Shown: positions 7,967 to 19,012, counted from the first letter of the stretch. The stretch: 64,000 nt of DNA from Allomuricauda sp. ARW1Y1 (GCF_013407935.1 NZ_JACBZU010000007.1:46418-110417); one strand, 5' to 3'. Notes: generated by a model not told the origin, from the letters alone. A program made the numbers and translations.

Positions 7967-10900
7967 ATGACCAACCGTTATTTGACCATAGTACTTGCAT
8001 TACTATGTTTTAACCTCTCAAACGCACAGCGAAAAAAGAACAAAACCAACGCCCCACAGTTTAAAGAAACCCTCTACGACGGAATGGAATGGAGGATGGT
8101 GGGACCACACCGTGGCGGACGTGCAGGCACCGTAACTGGAGTTATCAACGACCCCAATCTGTATTACATGGGTACCGCTGGAGGCGGTGTTTGGAAAACC
8201 ACTGATGCTGGTAATTCGTGGGAATGTATTTCCGACGGGTATTTTGGCGGTTCCATTGGAGCCGTAGCCGTTTCCGAATCGGACCCCAACATTATATATG
8301 TAGGCGAGGGCGAGCAGACCCTTCGTGGAAACGTTTCATCCGGAAAGGGTCTTTGGAAAAGTATGGATGCTGGTGAGACCTGGGAATTTATCGGTTTGAA
8401 AGACTCCGAACATATTGCCCGAATCCGTATCCATCCCACAAATCCAGACCTTGTTTACGTGGCGGCCATCGGAAACCTTTGGAAACCCAATGAGACCCGA
8501 GGTGTTTTCCGTTCTACCGATGGAGGCAAGAATTGGGAAAAAATACTCTACATCAGTGATAAAGCAGGTGCAGGCGACCTCATTATGGACCCCAACAACA
8601 GCAGAATCCTGTATGCGGCAACTTGGGAGATGAAACGTAACGGATACCGAATGGACAGTGGCGGTCCGGATAGCAGGATGTTTAAAAGCACGGATGGGGG
8701 TGATACTTGGACTGATATTTCCGAACATTCGGGGTTGCCCGGTTTTCCTTGGGGAATTGTTGGGATTGCCGTTTCGCCTTTGGATTCGGATAGGGTTTTT
8801 GCCATTATTGAAGCTGAGGACGGCGGGGTTTTTCGTTCCGATGATGCTGGGGTCACTTGGAAAAAAGTAAACGAAAACCGAGGCCTCAGGCAGCGCGCTT
8901 GGTACTACAGTCGTATTTATGCCGACACCCAAAACGTGGATAAGGTTTGGGTAATGAACGTGAGCTATGGCGTATCCACCGATGGCGGTAATACCTTCAC
9001 CCTTAAAAATGCTCCCCATGGGGACCACCATGATCTTTGGATCGATCCCAACAACAACCAAAGGATGATCATTGCCGATGATGGCGGTGCCCAAATCTCC
9101 AACGACGGCGGAAATAACTGGACCACCTATTTCAACCAGCCCACCATGCAGTTTTATCGGGTGACCACGGACAGCATTTTTCCGTATCGCATTTATGGGG
9201 CGCAGCAGGACAATACCGCTCTGCGTATTTTCCACCGTTCTTCGGGCTCGGCCATTACCGAGGCCGACTGGGAACCCACCGCAGGTGGTGAGAGTGCCCA
9301 TTTGGCACCGGACCCAAAAAACAATCAATTGGTGTACGGCGGCACCTACAAAGGGTATATGAACCGTTTGGACCATACCACCGGACAGACCATATCTACC
9401 AATATTTGGCCCGACAATCCCGCAGGTTCTGGCGCGGAAGTCATGAAATACCGCTTTAATTGGAACTATCCCCTAACATTTAGCCGTCATGACCCAAACG
9501 TGCTGTACGCAGGTTCCAATTATTTGCATGCCACTACGGACGGCGGACAATCCTGGAAAACCATTTCCCCAGAATTGGCAAGGGGCATTCCGGAAACCAT
9601 CATGTCCTCGGGAGGACCCATCACCCAAGACAATACAGGGGCAGAGTTTTATTCCAACGTTTTTGTAATTACAGAATCTGTATTGGAGAAAGGAGTGATT
9701 TGGACTGGAAGTGACGATGGCTTGATCCACGTTACCCGCGATAATGGTACAACTTGGGAAAATGTGACCCCTCCGGAGTCCATGTCGCCCAAATTGAATA
9801 TGATCAACTGTATCGATGCAAGCCCGTTTGACCCAGGTACCGTTTATGTGGCAGCCACTTCTTATAAATTTGGCGATTACACCCCTTACCTCTACAAAAC
9901 GGATGATTACGGAAAAACTTGGACCTTAATCACCAATGGCATCAAGGACAACTATTACACACGGGCCATCCGTTCCGACAAGGTTCGCGAAGGCTTGTTG
10001 TACGCAGGGACCGAATGGGGCATGTATATTTCGTTTGATGATGGAAAAAATTGGACCCCGTTCCAACTGAATTTGCCCATCACCTCCATCCGAGATCTCC
10101 ATGTAAGGGACAATGATTTGATTGCCGCGACCCACGGAAGAAGTTTTTGGATGATCGATGACCTCACACCACTCCATCAACTGTCCGATGCGGTGGCCAA
10201 CAGCGATTTTTATCTGTACAAGCCGGATATGGCCTACAGAATGCACCAAGACCGAGCATGGGGGGAGCCCGACACCAAATTGGTGGGTGAAAACCATCCG
10301 GATGGGGCCATCATCAATTACTACTTAAAGAGCTTAAAAGAAACCGATACGGTGACCATGGAAATCTTGGAAATGGACGGTAGTGTGATCCAACGTTTTT
10401 CCAACCATGCGAAACCTGATAGATTGGACCCCACCTCAACACAAAAACTGGAGGTATCCGAAGGAGGTAACCGATTTATTTGGAACATGAGATACCCCGG
10501 CTACCAAGAGTTCAAGGGGATGGTGTTTTATTCCTCGCCCAATATAGGGCCGAAGGCCGTTCCCGGCAACTACAAGGCCAGGCTCACCGTAAATGGGGAT
10601 TCCATGGAGCAGACCTTCAACATTGTCAAAGACCCAAGAATAGCCTTGAGCCAAAACGATTTCCAAGAACAGTTCGATTTTGTCATGCAGGTTCGAGACC
10701 AGGTAAGTCGAGCCAACAAGGCCATCATCAATATTAGGAACATCAAAAAGGATTTGGAGTATCTCAAAGAAAAGACCAAGGACAATCCTGAGATTCAGAA
10801 TATGGCAAAGGATTTTGAAACGGCCCTTTCGGTTATTGAAAACAACATCCACATGACCAAGAACCAAAGTAGACAAGATCCATTAAACTATGGTATCCGA

Positions 10901-11104
10901 ATCAACAACAGATTGGCCTTTTTAATGGTCGATTCCCAGCGAGGGGACCAACGGCCCACCAAACAGGCCAAAGAATTCTTTGTGGAAGTGACCAAAGAGT
11001 TGGACAAGGAAATCAATGACCTGAATGCCCTAGTGCAAAAACAAGCTACTCTGATCAATCAAAAAGTAGATGAAAATCAAATTAAGATGATTTCCACTCA
11101 ATAG
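7967..11104 (+). CDS. Secreted VPS10/sortilin-like BNR-propeller protein, large
   Basis: 1045 residues. The signal peptide ends near NLSNAQ (about residue 21). The first ~750 residues are beta-propeller material with many Asp-box (BNR) motifs such as TTDAGNSWE, STDGGKNWEK, SDDAGVTWKK, TTDGGQSWK and KTDDYGKTWT. The last ~280 residues include a beta-rich segment and a helical C-terminus. Such proteins are often called glycosyl hydrolase or sortilin-like, but no catalytic residues can be assigned here. It stands alone, divergent from topA, and ends in a clear terminator. The substrate is unknown. Confidence 0.88.
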   Translation: MTNRYLTIVLALLCFNLSNAQRKKNKTNAPQFKETLYDGMEWRMVGPHRGGRAGTVTGVINDPNLYYMGTAGGGVWKTTDAGNSWECISDGYFGGSIGAVAVSESDPNIIYVGEGEQTLRGNVSSGKGLWKSMDAGETWEFIGLKDSEHIARIRIHPTNPDLVYVAAIGNLWKPNETRGVFRSTDGGKNWEKILYISDKAGAGDLIMDPNNSRILYAATWEMKRNGYRMDSGGPDSRMFKSTDGGDTWTDISEHSGLPGFPWGIVGIAVSPLDSDRVFAIIEAEDGGVFRSDDAGVTWKKVNENRGLRQRAWYYSRIYADTQNVDKVWVMNVSYGVSTDGGNTFTLKNAPHGDHHDLWIDPNNNQRMIIADDGGAQISNDGGNNWTTYFNQPTMQFYRVTTDSIFPYRIYGAQQDNTALRIFHRSSGSAITEADWEPTAGGESAHLAPDPKNNQLVYGGTYKGYMNRLDHTTGQTISTNIWPDNPAGSGAEVMKYRFNWNYPLTFSRHDPNVLYAGSNYLHATTDGGQSWKTISPELARGIPETIMSSGGPITQDNTGAEFYSNVFVITESVLEKGVIWTGSDDGLIHVTRDNGTTWENVTPPESMSPKLNMINCIDASPFDPGTVYVAATSYKFGDYTPYLYKTDDYGKTWTLITNGIKDNYYTRAIRSDKVREGLLYAGTEWGMYISFDDGKNWTPFQLNLPITSIRDLHVRDNDLIAATHGRSFWMIDDLTPLHQLSDAVANSDFYLYKPDMAYRMHQDRAWGEPDTKLVGENHPDGAIINYYLKSLKETDTVTMEILEMDGSVIQRFSNHAKPDRLDPTSTQKLEVSEGGNRFIWNMRYPGYQEFKGMVFYSSPNIGPKAVPGNYKARLTVNGDSMEQTFNIVKDPRIALSQNDFQEQFDFVMQVRDQVSRANKAIINIRNIKKDLEYLKEKTKDNPEIQNMAKDFETALSVIENNIHMTKNQSRQDPLNYGIRINNRLAFLMVDSQRGDQRPTKQAKEFFVEVTKELDKEINDLNALVQKQATLINQKVDENQIKMISTQ

Positions 11105-11125
11105 AAATGCTAGATAGCTTAAAAG

Positions 11126-11157
11126 AAAGCGTCCTCAAAAAAAAAGGCGCTTTTTTT
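11126..11157 (+). terminator. Terminator after the VPS10-like gene
   Basis: AAAGCG (11126-11131) pairs with CGCTTT (11148-11153), with an extra CC/GG pair inside, followed by seven Ts. The opposite strand also ends the stem in a T-rich run, so it may serve the convergent gene at 11169 too. Confidence 0.75.
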
Positions 11158-11168
11158 ATTAAATGTCA

Positions 11169-11897
11169 CTACACATCCATGGAAATGCCCACTGCATCCT
11201 TATAGATAAAATAAATGGGGATTTTGCTGAACATAGCTGTAAAGAGCACCCCAACGAAACATAAAATGACTCCAAGCTGGGAAACTAGTCCTGCCACTGT
11301 TACCAACAGGAATATCATGAGCCAATTTTTATTGCCAAGGGCAAATGAAGCCTTCACGACCTCCATGGCAGAAAGCTCCCTGTCGAACGCAAAAAAGGCA
11401 GGAAACAGGGACATGGGAACCACTAAATAAATAATGCCCAAACCACAGGCAAGGACACCCAGAAAGGATAAACCGAGCATAACCAAGGATACCATAAATG
11501 CCTTTTTCAGATACTCCTTTTTGAAATAGAAAAAATAATCGTCCTTTCCAATTTCCCTGAGGTCGTACTTGCGACACATACGCAAAAAAGCCGCATTCAA
11601 ACACAGTGAAATAGTCATTACGGCCAACATGAAAATGGGCATAAAAACAATCATAAAAAGGGAAAATACTGGAGGCATTTGGTTATGTCGAAGGGTTCCG
11701 GGATCGGTAATCCCAAAGGCAATCATTGGGGCATAAATGACCAAATAAAAGGGAAGAATGCTCACAAAGGTCAACACTAAGGTAACGAACCCTTGCAACC
11801 AAACTTTCTGGAACAGTGTAACGGAATTATTAAAAACAGCACCAAAATCCACCGGTGGACTTTGCTTGATTCTTTCGGAAAGATTGGTGAAATTCAT
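11169..11897 (-). CDS. Polytopic inner-membrane protein of unknown function
   Basis: 242 residues. The N-terminal amphipathic start (MNFTNLSERIKQSPPVDFGAVFNNSVTLFQK) is followed by about five to six hydrophobic helices: residues ~35-58, ~75-100, ~118-140, ~140-160 and ~190-225. No catalytic motif is recognisable. Relatives in flavobacteria are sometimes called beta-carotene monooxygenase-like, but nothing visible supports an enzyme. It is divergent from miaB and sits behind a shared terminator with the VPS10-like gene. Probably a conserved membrane protein of unassigned role. Confidence 0.7.
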   Translation of the reverse strand: MNFTNLSERIKQSPPVDFGAVFNNSVTLFQKVWLQGFVTLVLTFVSILPFYLVIYAPMIAFGITDPGTLRHNQMPPVFSLFMIVFMPIFMLAVMTISLCLNAAFLRMCRKYDLREIGKDDYFFYFKKEYLKKAFMVSLVMLGLSFLGVLACGLGIIYLVVPMSLFPAFFAFDRELSAMEVVKASFALGNKNWLMIFLLVTVAGLVSQLGVILCFVGVLFTAMFSKIPIYFIYKDAVGISMDV

Positions 11898-11977
11898 TGT
11901 AGTATTGGTTATGATTTACGCCTGAAGGTAAGACTAACAGCGGATTCTACAATATAATCTTAAAAATTACTGCCAAA

Positions 11978-12009
11978 TTGTCACTAAACTGTAATAACCA
12001 TTATCTTTG
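11978..12009 (+). promoter_or_regulatory. Promoter of miaB
   Basis: TTG at 11978-11980, a 21-bp spacer and TATCTTTG at 12002-12009 match the Bacteroidota TTG/TAnnTTTG promoter. It overlaps the TTG that would open the longest miaB frame and so decides the start codon. Confidence 0.7.
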
Positions 12010-12027
12010 CACCCCATTGCACTATTT

Positions 12028-13491
12028 ATGATTGAGGAAAATAACGTGGAAAAAATAATAGACGAAAGCCAACAAGGAACTGCCCTATCGCTGGATAGCA
12101 ATCAAAGTAACGGCCGAAAGCTCTACATAGAAAGCTACGGCTGCCAAATGAACTTTTCCGATAGCGAAATCGTAGCGTCCATTTTGGCAAAGGAAGGTTT
12201 CAATACCACCCAAAACTTGGACGATGCCGATTTGGTTTTGGTGAATACCTGTTCCATTCGCGAAAAAGCGGAACAAACGGTACGCAAACGCCTGGAGAAG
12301 TTCAACGCCGTAAAACGCACCAAACCCCATATGAAAGTTGGGGTATTGGGATGTATGGCCGAGCGTTTGAAGAGCAAGTTTTTGGAAGAGGAAAAAATTG
12401 TGGATATGGTCGTGGGGCCCGATGCCTACAAAGACCTGCCCAACCTGATCCAAGAAATCGACGAAGGCAGAAATGCGGTAAACGTCATTCTTTCCAAAGA
12501 AGAAACCTATGGAGACGTAGCTCCAGTGCGACTGAACACCAATGGGGTATCCGCCTTTGTATCCATAACCCGTGGATGCGATAATATGTGCACCTTCTGT
12601 GTGGTTCCCTTTACCCGCGGCAGGGAGCGTAGCCGGGACCCTCAGTCCATTTTGGAAGAGGTAAACGATCTTTGGGAAAAAGGATTCAAGGAAATTACAC
12701 TTTTGGGGCAAAATGTGGACAGTTACCTTTGGTATGGGGGCGGATTGAAAAAGGATTTTGACAAAGCTTCCGAAATACAAAAGGCCACTTCGGTGAACTT
12801 TGCAGGGCTTTTGGAGCTTGTAGCCCAGGCCCAACCCAAAATGCGTATTCGCTTTTCCACCTCCAATCCTCAAGACATGACCTTGGACGTCATCGAGGCC
12901 ATGGCGAAATACGAAAATATCTGTAAGTACATCCATCTTCCCGTACAAAGTGGAAGCAATCGCATCCTAAAAGCGATGAACCGTTTGCACACCCGTGAAG
13001 AGTATTTTGAATTGATCGATAACATCAAAAGAATTATTCCGGATTGTGCCATCAGTCAGGATATGATCACCGGCTTCCCCACCGAAACGGAGGAGGACCA
13101 TCAAGACACGTTGAGTTTGATGGAGTACGTGAAATATGATTTTGGATTTATGTTTGCCTATTCCGAGCGTCCGGGAACCCTTGCCGAACGGAAAATGGAG
13201 GACGATGTACCTGAAGCCACAAAGAAAAGAAGGTTGACGGAAATCATCGAACTGCAGCAAAAGCACAGCCATTATCGCACCCAGCAGCATGTTGGAAAAA
13301 TAGAGGAAATCCTGATTGAGGGAACTTCCAAAAAATCGGATGCCCACTGGATGGGACGAAATTCCCAGAACACCGTCGCAGTGTTTCCAAAGGAACATTA
13401 CAAGGTTGGGGATTTTGTAAACGTCAAAATCAACGATTGCACCTCTGCCACCCTTATCGGGGAAGCGGTGGGATATTCAAAAAACAATTGA
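12028..13491 (+). CDS. miaB: tRNA-2-methylthio-N6-dimethylallyladenosine synthase
   Basis: 487 residues. The N-terminal UPF0004 domain begins [15 protein letters not shown], and its cluster cysteines lie in YGCQMN, NTCSIRE and GVLGCMAE. The radical-SAM CxxxCxxC is in [19 protein letters not shown], and a C-terminal TRAM domain follows. It methylthiolates A37 of i6A-containing tRNAs. The frame is open back to a TTG at 12007, but that codon lies inside the -7 promoter element, so ATG 12028 is the first usable start, with a leader of about 12-15 nt. It is followed by the sigma-54 activator gene on the same strand. Confidence 0.97.
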   Translation: MIEENNVEKIIDESQQGTALSLDSNQSNGRKLYIESYGCQMNFSDSEIVASILAKEGFNTTQNLDDADLVLVNTCSIREKAEQTVRKRLEKFNAVKRTKPHMKVGVLGCMAERLKSKFLEEEKIVDMVVGPDAYKDLPNLIQEIDEGRNAVNVILSKEETYGDVAPVRLNTNGVSAFVSITRGCDNMCTFCVVPFTRGRERSRDPQSILEEVNDLWEKGFKEITLLGQNVDSYLWYGGGLKKDFDKASEIQKATSVNFAGLLELVAQAQPKMRIRFSTSNPQDMTLDVIEAMAKYENICKYIHLPVQSGSNRILKAMNRLHTREEYFELIDNIKRIIPDCAISQDMITGFPTETEEDHQDTLSLMEYVKYDFGFMFAYSERPGTLAERKMEDDVPEATKKRRLTEIIELQQKHSHYRTQQHVGKIEEILIEGTSKKSDAHWMGRNSQNTVAVFPKEHYKVGDFVNVKINDCTSATLIGEAVGYSKNN

Positions 13492-13601
13492 TAACCATTT
13501 GCATTGTGCACGGATGACCAACTCTTGCCCCACGGGCGGGTATGTGGCCGAATCACAATGCTGAACTAAAAAAGATTCCTGCCACGTAGGAACAAAAATA
13601 T

Positions 13602-14882
13602 ATGGAAAGTGTACAATCCATAAAACAACGGTTCGAGCTCATCGGTAACGATGTGAAGCTCAATCGCGCCATTGAAAAGGCCATACAGGTTGCCCCTACC
13701 GACATCTCGGTATTGGTAACCGGTGAAAGTGGTGTGGGAAAGGAATCCATTCCCAAGATCATCCATTCCTTAAGCCACCGCAAACATGCCAAGTATATTG
13801 CGGTAAACTGCGGCGCCATTCCCGAGGGAACCATTGACAGTGAACTCTTTGGGCACGAAAAAGGTGCGTTTACCGGGGCCACACAAACCCGTAGCGGTTA
13901 TTTTGAAGTGGCCGATGGGGGAACCATCTTTTTGGACGAGGTGGGAGAATTGCCACTGACCACCCAAGTGCGATTGTTACGGGTATTGGAAAATGGCGAA
14001 TTTTTGAAAGTGGGTTCCTCCCAGGTTCAAAAAACCAATGTGCGCATTGTGGCCGCCACCAACATCAATATGTTCGAGGCAATTGAAAAAGAAAAGTTCC
14101 GGGAAGATTTGTATTATCGATTGAGCACAGTGGAAATCAATCTACCGCCGCTACGTGATCGTCGTGATGATATCCATTTGCTGTTCCGAAAATTCGCCTC
14201 CGATTTTGGTCAAAAGTATAAAATGCCCACCATCCGATTGGAAGATGATGCCGTGGAACTATTACTTAAATATCGCTGGCCCGGTAACATTCGTCAGCTG
14301 AGGAACATTGCCGAGCAAATCTCTGTACTAGAAGAAAACCGTAACATTACAGCAGCCACATTGAACAGTTATCTGCCCAATTCCAGCGGTTCCAATTTAC
14401 CAGCAGTGATTGGCCAGGCCAAAAAAGAAAGTGATTTCAGCAACGAACGCGAGATTTTGTACAAGGTGCTTTTTGATATGAAAAGTGACCTTAACGACCT
14501 TAAAAAGCTGACCCTGGAACTTTTGAAGGACAATGATTCCAATAAGGTGCAACGGGAAAACGAAGGTTTGATCAGAAAAATTTACGGCAACCAAGAAGAG
14601 GAAGACATTGATCACGAAGAAAGTACGGCTGCCGAACTGCTACACCTTCCCGAGCCTGTTGTGGAGGCGGCACCCACCCACTCCACGCAGCAGCCACCGG
14701 AGGACAGATACCATTTTGCCGAAGAAATTGAAGAAGAAGAAACCCTATCTTTACAGGAAAAAGAAATCGAATTGATCAAAAAATCGTTGGAGCGCAACAA
14801 AGGAAAACGAAAAGCAGCCGCAGCAGAACTGGGCATCTCGGAAAGAACGCTCTATCGAAAAATAAAACAGTACGACCTTTAA
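13602..14882 (+). CDS. Sigma-54-interacting transcriptional activator lacking a sensory domain
   Basis: 426 residues. The AAA+ domain starts almost at the N-terminus: Walker A GESGVGKE (~residue 42), the GAFTGA sigma-54 contact loop, Walker B IFLDEVGEL and R-finger region FREDLYYRLS. An acidic linker rich in Glu (~residues 330-385) leads to a Fis-type HTH at the end (KGKRKAAAAELGISERTLYRKI). There is no response-receiver, GAF or PAS domain, so activity must be set by partner proteins or be constitutive. Its position before lptE and secG is a conserved flavobacterial arrangement. AGGA 11 bp upstream of the ATG may help initiation. Confidence 0.93.
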   Translation: MESVQSIKQRFELIGNDVKLNRAIEKAIQVAPTDISVLVTGESGVGKESIPKIIHSLSHRKHAKYIAVNCGAIPEGTIDSELFGHEKGAFTGATQTRSGYFEVADGGTIFLDEVGELPLTTQVRLLRVLENGEFLKVGSSQVQKTNVRIVAATNINMFEAIEKEKFREDLYYRLSTVEINLPPLRDRRDDIHLLFRKFASDFGQKYKMPTIRLEDDAVELLLKYRWPGNIRQLRNIAEQISVLEENRNITAATLNSYLPNSSGSNLPAVIGQAKKESDFSNEREILYKVLFDMKSDLNDLKKLTLELLKDNDSNKVQRENEGLIRKIYGNQEEEDIDHEESTAAELLHLPEPVVEAAPTHSTQQPPEDRYHFAEEIEEEETLSLQEKEIELIKKSLERNKGKRKAAAAELGISERTLYRKIKQYDL

Positions 14883-14901
14883 TTTGAAGTCAAGATTACA
14901 A

Positions 14902-15429
14902 ATGAATACAATCAAGAAAAATATACTAAAATCGGTACTGTTCGGATTTGTTTTCTTCCTGCAGAGCTGTGGGGCTTACAATTTTTCCGGGGCTGATATC
15001 GGGACTGCACAAAGCTTTCAGGTCAACTTTTTTCAAAATTATGCCGACCAGACCCCAGGATCCATTATTGTACCCGGACTGGACCGCGACTTTACCCTGG
15101 CGCTTCAGGATTTGATCAACGACCTTACCAGTTTGTCACTTACCGGAAGCAATGGCGACCTCCTTTATGAAGGCGAAATCGTGGAATACAAAGTGGTTCC
15201 CATGACGGCCACAGCCGACCAGCGGACAGCACAGAACCGCCTCACCATGAGCGTGAATGTTCGGTTTTTTAATACAACCAAGGAAGATGCGGATTTTGAA
15301 AAGCGGTTTTCTTTCTTTTATGATTTTGATGCCGCCGCCCCACTACCTTCCGTGCAGGCAGCCGCACACGAAGAAATTTTTGAACGACTTACCCAGGATA
15401 TTTTCAATGCGTCCTTGGGCAATTGGTAA
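14902..15429 (+). CDS. lptE: LPS assembly lipoprotein LptE
   Basis: 175 residues. A lipoprotein signal ends in FFLQSC, followed by GAYNFSGADIGTAQSFQVNFF, the typical start of flavobacterial LptE. LptE plugs LptD in the outer membrane for lipopolysaccharide insertion. The open frame extends back to a TTG at 14884, but ATG 14902 gives the normal lipoprotein signal and is preferred. The gene begins 19 bp after the sigma-54 activator stop and ends 6 bp before the next gene, so an operon is likely. Confidence 0.9.
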   Translation: MNTIKKNILKSVLFGFVFFLQSCGAYNFSGADIGTAQSFQVNFFQNYADQTPGSIIVPGLDRDFTLALQDLINDLTSLSLTGSNGDLLYEGEIVEYKVVPMTATADQRTAQNRLTMSVNVRFFNTTKEDADFEKRFSFFYDFDAAAPLPSVQAAAHEEIFERLTQDIFNASLGNW

Positions 15430-15435
15430 TTAGTT

Positions 15436-16323
15436 ATGAACGTTGCAGATTTTATACATATCCTTCAGAATGCGAACACCATACTCTCGCCAAGTCAGAC
15501 GAGGGAACTGGAGGATATTATTGAGGAATACCCTTATTTTCAGGCAGCGCGTGCACTGCATTTGAAGGGACTCAAAAATCTGGACAGTTACAAATACAAC
15601 AACGCCTTAAAGGTTACCGCCGCACACACTGCGGACAGGGATGTACTTTTTGATTACATCACATCCAAGGAATTCATACAGAACAATATTGCCGATACCA
15701 TTGCTGGTAGAGGCGCCAAACTGGAAGACCAAGAGGCCGTTTCGGAGGAGATTCAGCCCAATCCCAATGCCGCGAGTATGCTTACCGAGGCCGAAGAAGC
15801 AGCTTTGCCTCAAAACTTGGGTGATGCCGAACAAATCCTGAATCCTGAGCTGTTCGAATCCAGAAAGCCAGAGGTATCCCCAGAAAAAGCGGATGAAGAA
15901 ACAAAAGAAACCGACCTGCAGCTGGGCAAGCCTCTGCCCTTCACCAAAAAGGAAAAACACTCCTTTACCGAATGGCTTCAATTGACTTCAAAGGGCGAAG
16001 AGCCTGAAAATAGTCAGGAAGACGTGATGGAAGAATTGGAGCGCAAAAAGAAATTTGAGCTCCTGGATAAGTTCATTGCCAACAATCCTAAGATAGTTCC
16101 AAAGGAAAACAACCCAAAAGTCAATATTAAGGAGTCCACAAAAATCAACCAAAACGAGTTGATGACAGAGACCTTGGCCAAGGTGTACTTGGAGCAAAAA
16201 AAGTATAAAAAAGCCATTCAAGCGTTCAAAATATTGAGTTTGAAATATCCAGAAAAAAGTGGTTTCTTTGCAGATCAAATTCAGGCGGTGAAGAAGCTGC
16301 AGCAAGAAAAAGATAAGAAATGA
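15436..16323 (+). CDS. TPR-like cytoplasmic protein, conserved between lptE and secG
   Basis: 295 residues with no signal peptide. The N-terminus (MNVADFIHILQNANTILSPSQTRELEDIIEEYPYFQAARAL) is helical and resembles a family widespread in flavobacteria at this position. The middle is acidic and low in complexity. The C-terminus has a TPR-like motif (LAKVYLEQKKYKKAIQAFKILSLKYPEKS, ~residues 240-268). It overlaps secG by 4 bp (ATGA). No enzymatic motif is seen; a scaffold role is the most that can be said. Confidence 0.75.
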   Translation: MNVADFIHILQNANTILSPSQTRELEDIIEEYPYFQAARALHLKGLKNLDSYKYNNALKVTAAHTADRDVLFDYITSKEFIQNNIADTIAGRGAKLEDQEAVSEEIQPNPNAASMLTEAEEAALPQNLGDAEQILNPELFESRKPEVSPEKADEETKETDLQLGKPLPFTKKEKHSFTEWLQLTSKGEEPENSQEDVMEELERKKKFELLDKFIANNPKIVPKENNPKVNIKESTKINQNELMTETLAKVYLEQKKYKKAIQAFKILSLKYPEKSGFFADQIQAVKKLQQEKDKK

Positions 16324-16682
16324 GCACGTTTACAATTTTTTTGGTATTGATCATTATCGTGTGCCTTTTGTTGGTCTTGGTCATTATGGTCCAGAACCCT
16401 AAAGGAGGTGGTTTGTCCTCATCTTTTGGAGGAGGCGGCAACCAAGTTGTTGGTGGTGTTAAAAAGACAGGGGACTTTTTGGACAAGAGTACTTGGACTT
16501 TGGCCACCTTATTGATTGTTTTGATACTGCTTTCCAATGTATCCCTAAAAGGAAACTACAGCCAAGCAGACTCCAAACTACTTCAAGGCGACGATACCGA
16601 AATACCAGAAACGGTTCCAGAGGAAGTTCCTGAACAACTTCCACCGGCCAACACGACTAGTCCAGTGGACACCATTGGATAG
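16320..16682 (+). CDS. secG: Preprotein translocase subunit SecG
   Basis: 120 residues. The first membrane helix (FTIFLVLIIIVCLLLVLVIMVQ) is followed by NPKGGGLSSSFGGGGNQVVGG, the SecG signature loop, then a second helix at about residues 57-74. The C-terminal tail is Pro/Glu-rich and variable. It is part of the SecYEG channel in the inner membrane. It starts inside the stop of the preceding gene and is followed by a strong terminator. Confidence 0.96.
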   Translation: MSTFTIFLVLIIIVCLLLVLVIMVQNPKGGGLSSSFGGGGNQVVGGVKKTGDFLDKSTWTLATLLIVLILLSNVSLKGNYSQADSKLLQGDDTEIPETVPEEVPEQLPPANTTSPVDTIG

Positions 16683-16702
16683 TTTCCAGTGACAAAGCAT
16701 AG

Positions 16703-16740
16703 AAAAATGCCAGCTTGAAATGACAAGCTGGCATTTTTGT
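16703..16740 (+). terminator. Strong terminator after secG
   Basis: A perfect 15-bp stem (16703-16717 with 16724-16738), a 6-nt loop and a T-run built into the 3' arm. It separates the lptE-secG unit from groESL. Confidence 0.92.
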
Positions 16741-16765
16741 TTTCCAGAATGTCAGTTTTCGGGCA

Positions 16766-16782
16766 TTGGCACAATTTCTGTC
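16766..16782 (+). promoter_or_regulatory. Possible sigma-54-type -24/-12 site before groES
   Basis: TTGGCAC, then AATTT, then CTGTC. The -24 half fits TGGCAC well. The -12 half keeps only TG in register with the TTGC consensus. It sits 48 bp before the groES ATG, and a sigma-54 activator gene lies 3 kb upstream. Suggestive only. Confidence 0.35.
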
Positions 16783-16829
16783 ATTTTGATTCAAGAAATT
16801 TTAAAATAAACATCTAAATCATTTAAAAT

Positions 16830-17108
16830 ATGGCTAAAGTAAATATCAAACCATTGGCAGATAGGGTTTTGATCGAGCCTCTACAGGCCGAGACCAAAAC
16901 TGCCTCCGGTATCATTATCCCGGACAACGCTAAAGAGAAACCTCAAAAAGGAACCGTTGTGGCCGTTGGACCTGGAACCAAGGACGAAAAAGTGACCGTT
17001 AAGGTAGGTGATACCGTTCTATATGGAAAATATGCCGGTACCGAACTGAAGTTCGATGGAACCGACTATTTGATGATGCGCGAAAGCGATATTTTGGCAA
17101 TTGTATAA
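16830..17108 (+). CDS. groES: Co-chaperonin GroES
   Basis: 92 residues, the normal length. It begins [17 protein letters not shown], contains the mobile loop [19 protein letters not shown] and ends with VRESD-type sequence ([11 protein letters not shown]). It caps GroEL during protein folding in the cytoplasm. It is followed by groEL after 22 bp, forming the usual two-gene operon. Confidence 0.98.
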   Translation: MAKVNIKPLADRVLIEPLQAETKTASGIIIPDNAKEKPQKGTVVAVGPGTKDEKVTVKVGDTVLYGKYAGTELKFDGTDYLMMRESDILAIV

Positions 17109-17124
17109 CTAAAAAATCAACTAG

Positions 17125-18762
<1,638 letters not shown>

Positions 18763-18789
18763 AAACATCATTATCCGAATAAAAACAGG

Positions 18790-18825
18790 AACGCCCCGAT
18801 TTGCATCGGGGCGTTTTCTTTTTTG
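18790..18825 (+). terminator. Terminator after groEL
   Basis: AACGCCCCGAT (18790-18800) and ATCGGGGCGTT (18805-18815) form an 11-bp perfect stem with a TTGC loop, followed by a T-rich run. Confidence 0.93.
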
Positions 18826-18862
18826 TTCTGTTATAAGGTCCTTTGTGAGAACCAAAACCAAG

Positions 18863-18958
18863 TTACTTCTTTTTTCCAGTAGCTTGGGCGGTCTTCTTCA
18901 ATACAGGCTTTACAGCTTTGGCAGGAGAAGACTTTCCGTTTGACTTTGCTTGTTTCAT
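18863..18958 (-). CDS. Small basic protein of 31 residues, unknown function
   Basis: The minus-strand ATG at 18958 opens 31 codons ending in TAA at 18863-18865. It encodes MKQAKSNGKSSPAKAVKPV and continues to a KKTAQATGKKK end. About a third of the residues are Lys and there are no acidic residues, so the peptide is strongly basic and Ala/Pro/Lys-rich like histone-H1-type or nucleic-acid-binding tails. Its reality is supported by a near-consensus promoter (TTG-N19-TACATTTA) about 25 bp upstream on the same strand. No homologue is recognised with confidence; DNA or RNA binding is only inferred from composition. Confidence 0.55.
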   Translation of the reverse strand: MKQAKSNGKSSPAKAVKPVLKKTAQATGKKK

Positions 18959-18982
18959 CAGTCAATAAATTAAAAACCGATG

Positions 18983-19012
18983 TAAATGTATTTCAGAATT
19001 GAATCCGCACAA
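18983..19012 (-). promoter_or_regulatory. Promoter of the 31-residue basic protein gene
   Basis: On the minus strand, TTG (19012-19010), exactly 19 bp, then TACATTTA (18990-18983). This differs from the Bacteroidota TTG/TAnnTTTG pattern only in the last base. Confidence 0.65.

Noticed and set aside
8336..9376. 346-codon open frame on the minus strand inside the VPS10-like gene
   Set aside because: It has no recognisable motif or start signal and lies fully antisense to a clear BNR-propeller gene whose repeats explain the long open stretch.
12007..12027. TTG-initiated extension of miaB
   Set aside because: The TTG is part of the TATCTTTG promoter element and would not be in the mRNA.
12085..12948. 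287-codon minus-strand open frame
   Set aside because: It is a shadow of miaB, whose radical-SAM and TRAM motifs are complete.
13492..13601. Sigma-54 promoter or small gene before the sigma-54 activator gene
   Set aside because: GG and GC doublets near GTGGCC...ATGCT have wrong spacing (12 instead of 10 bp), and no conserved short frame is seen.
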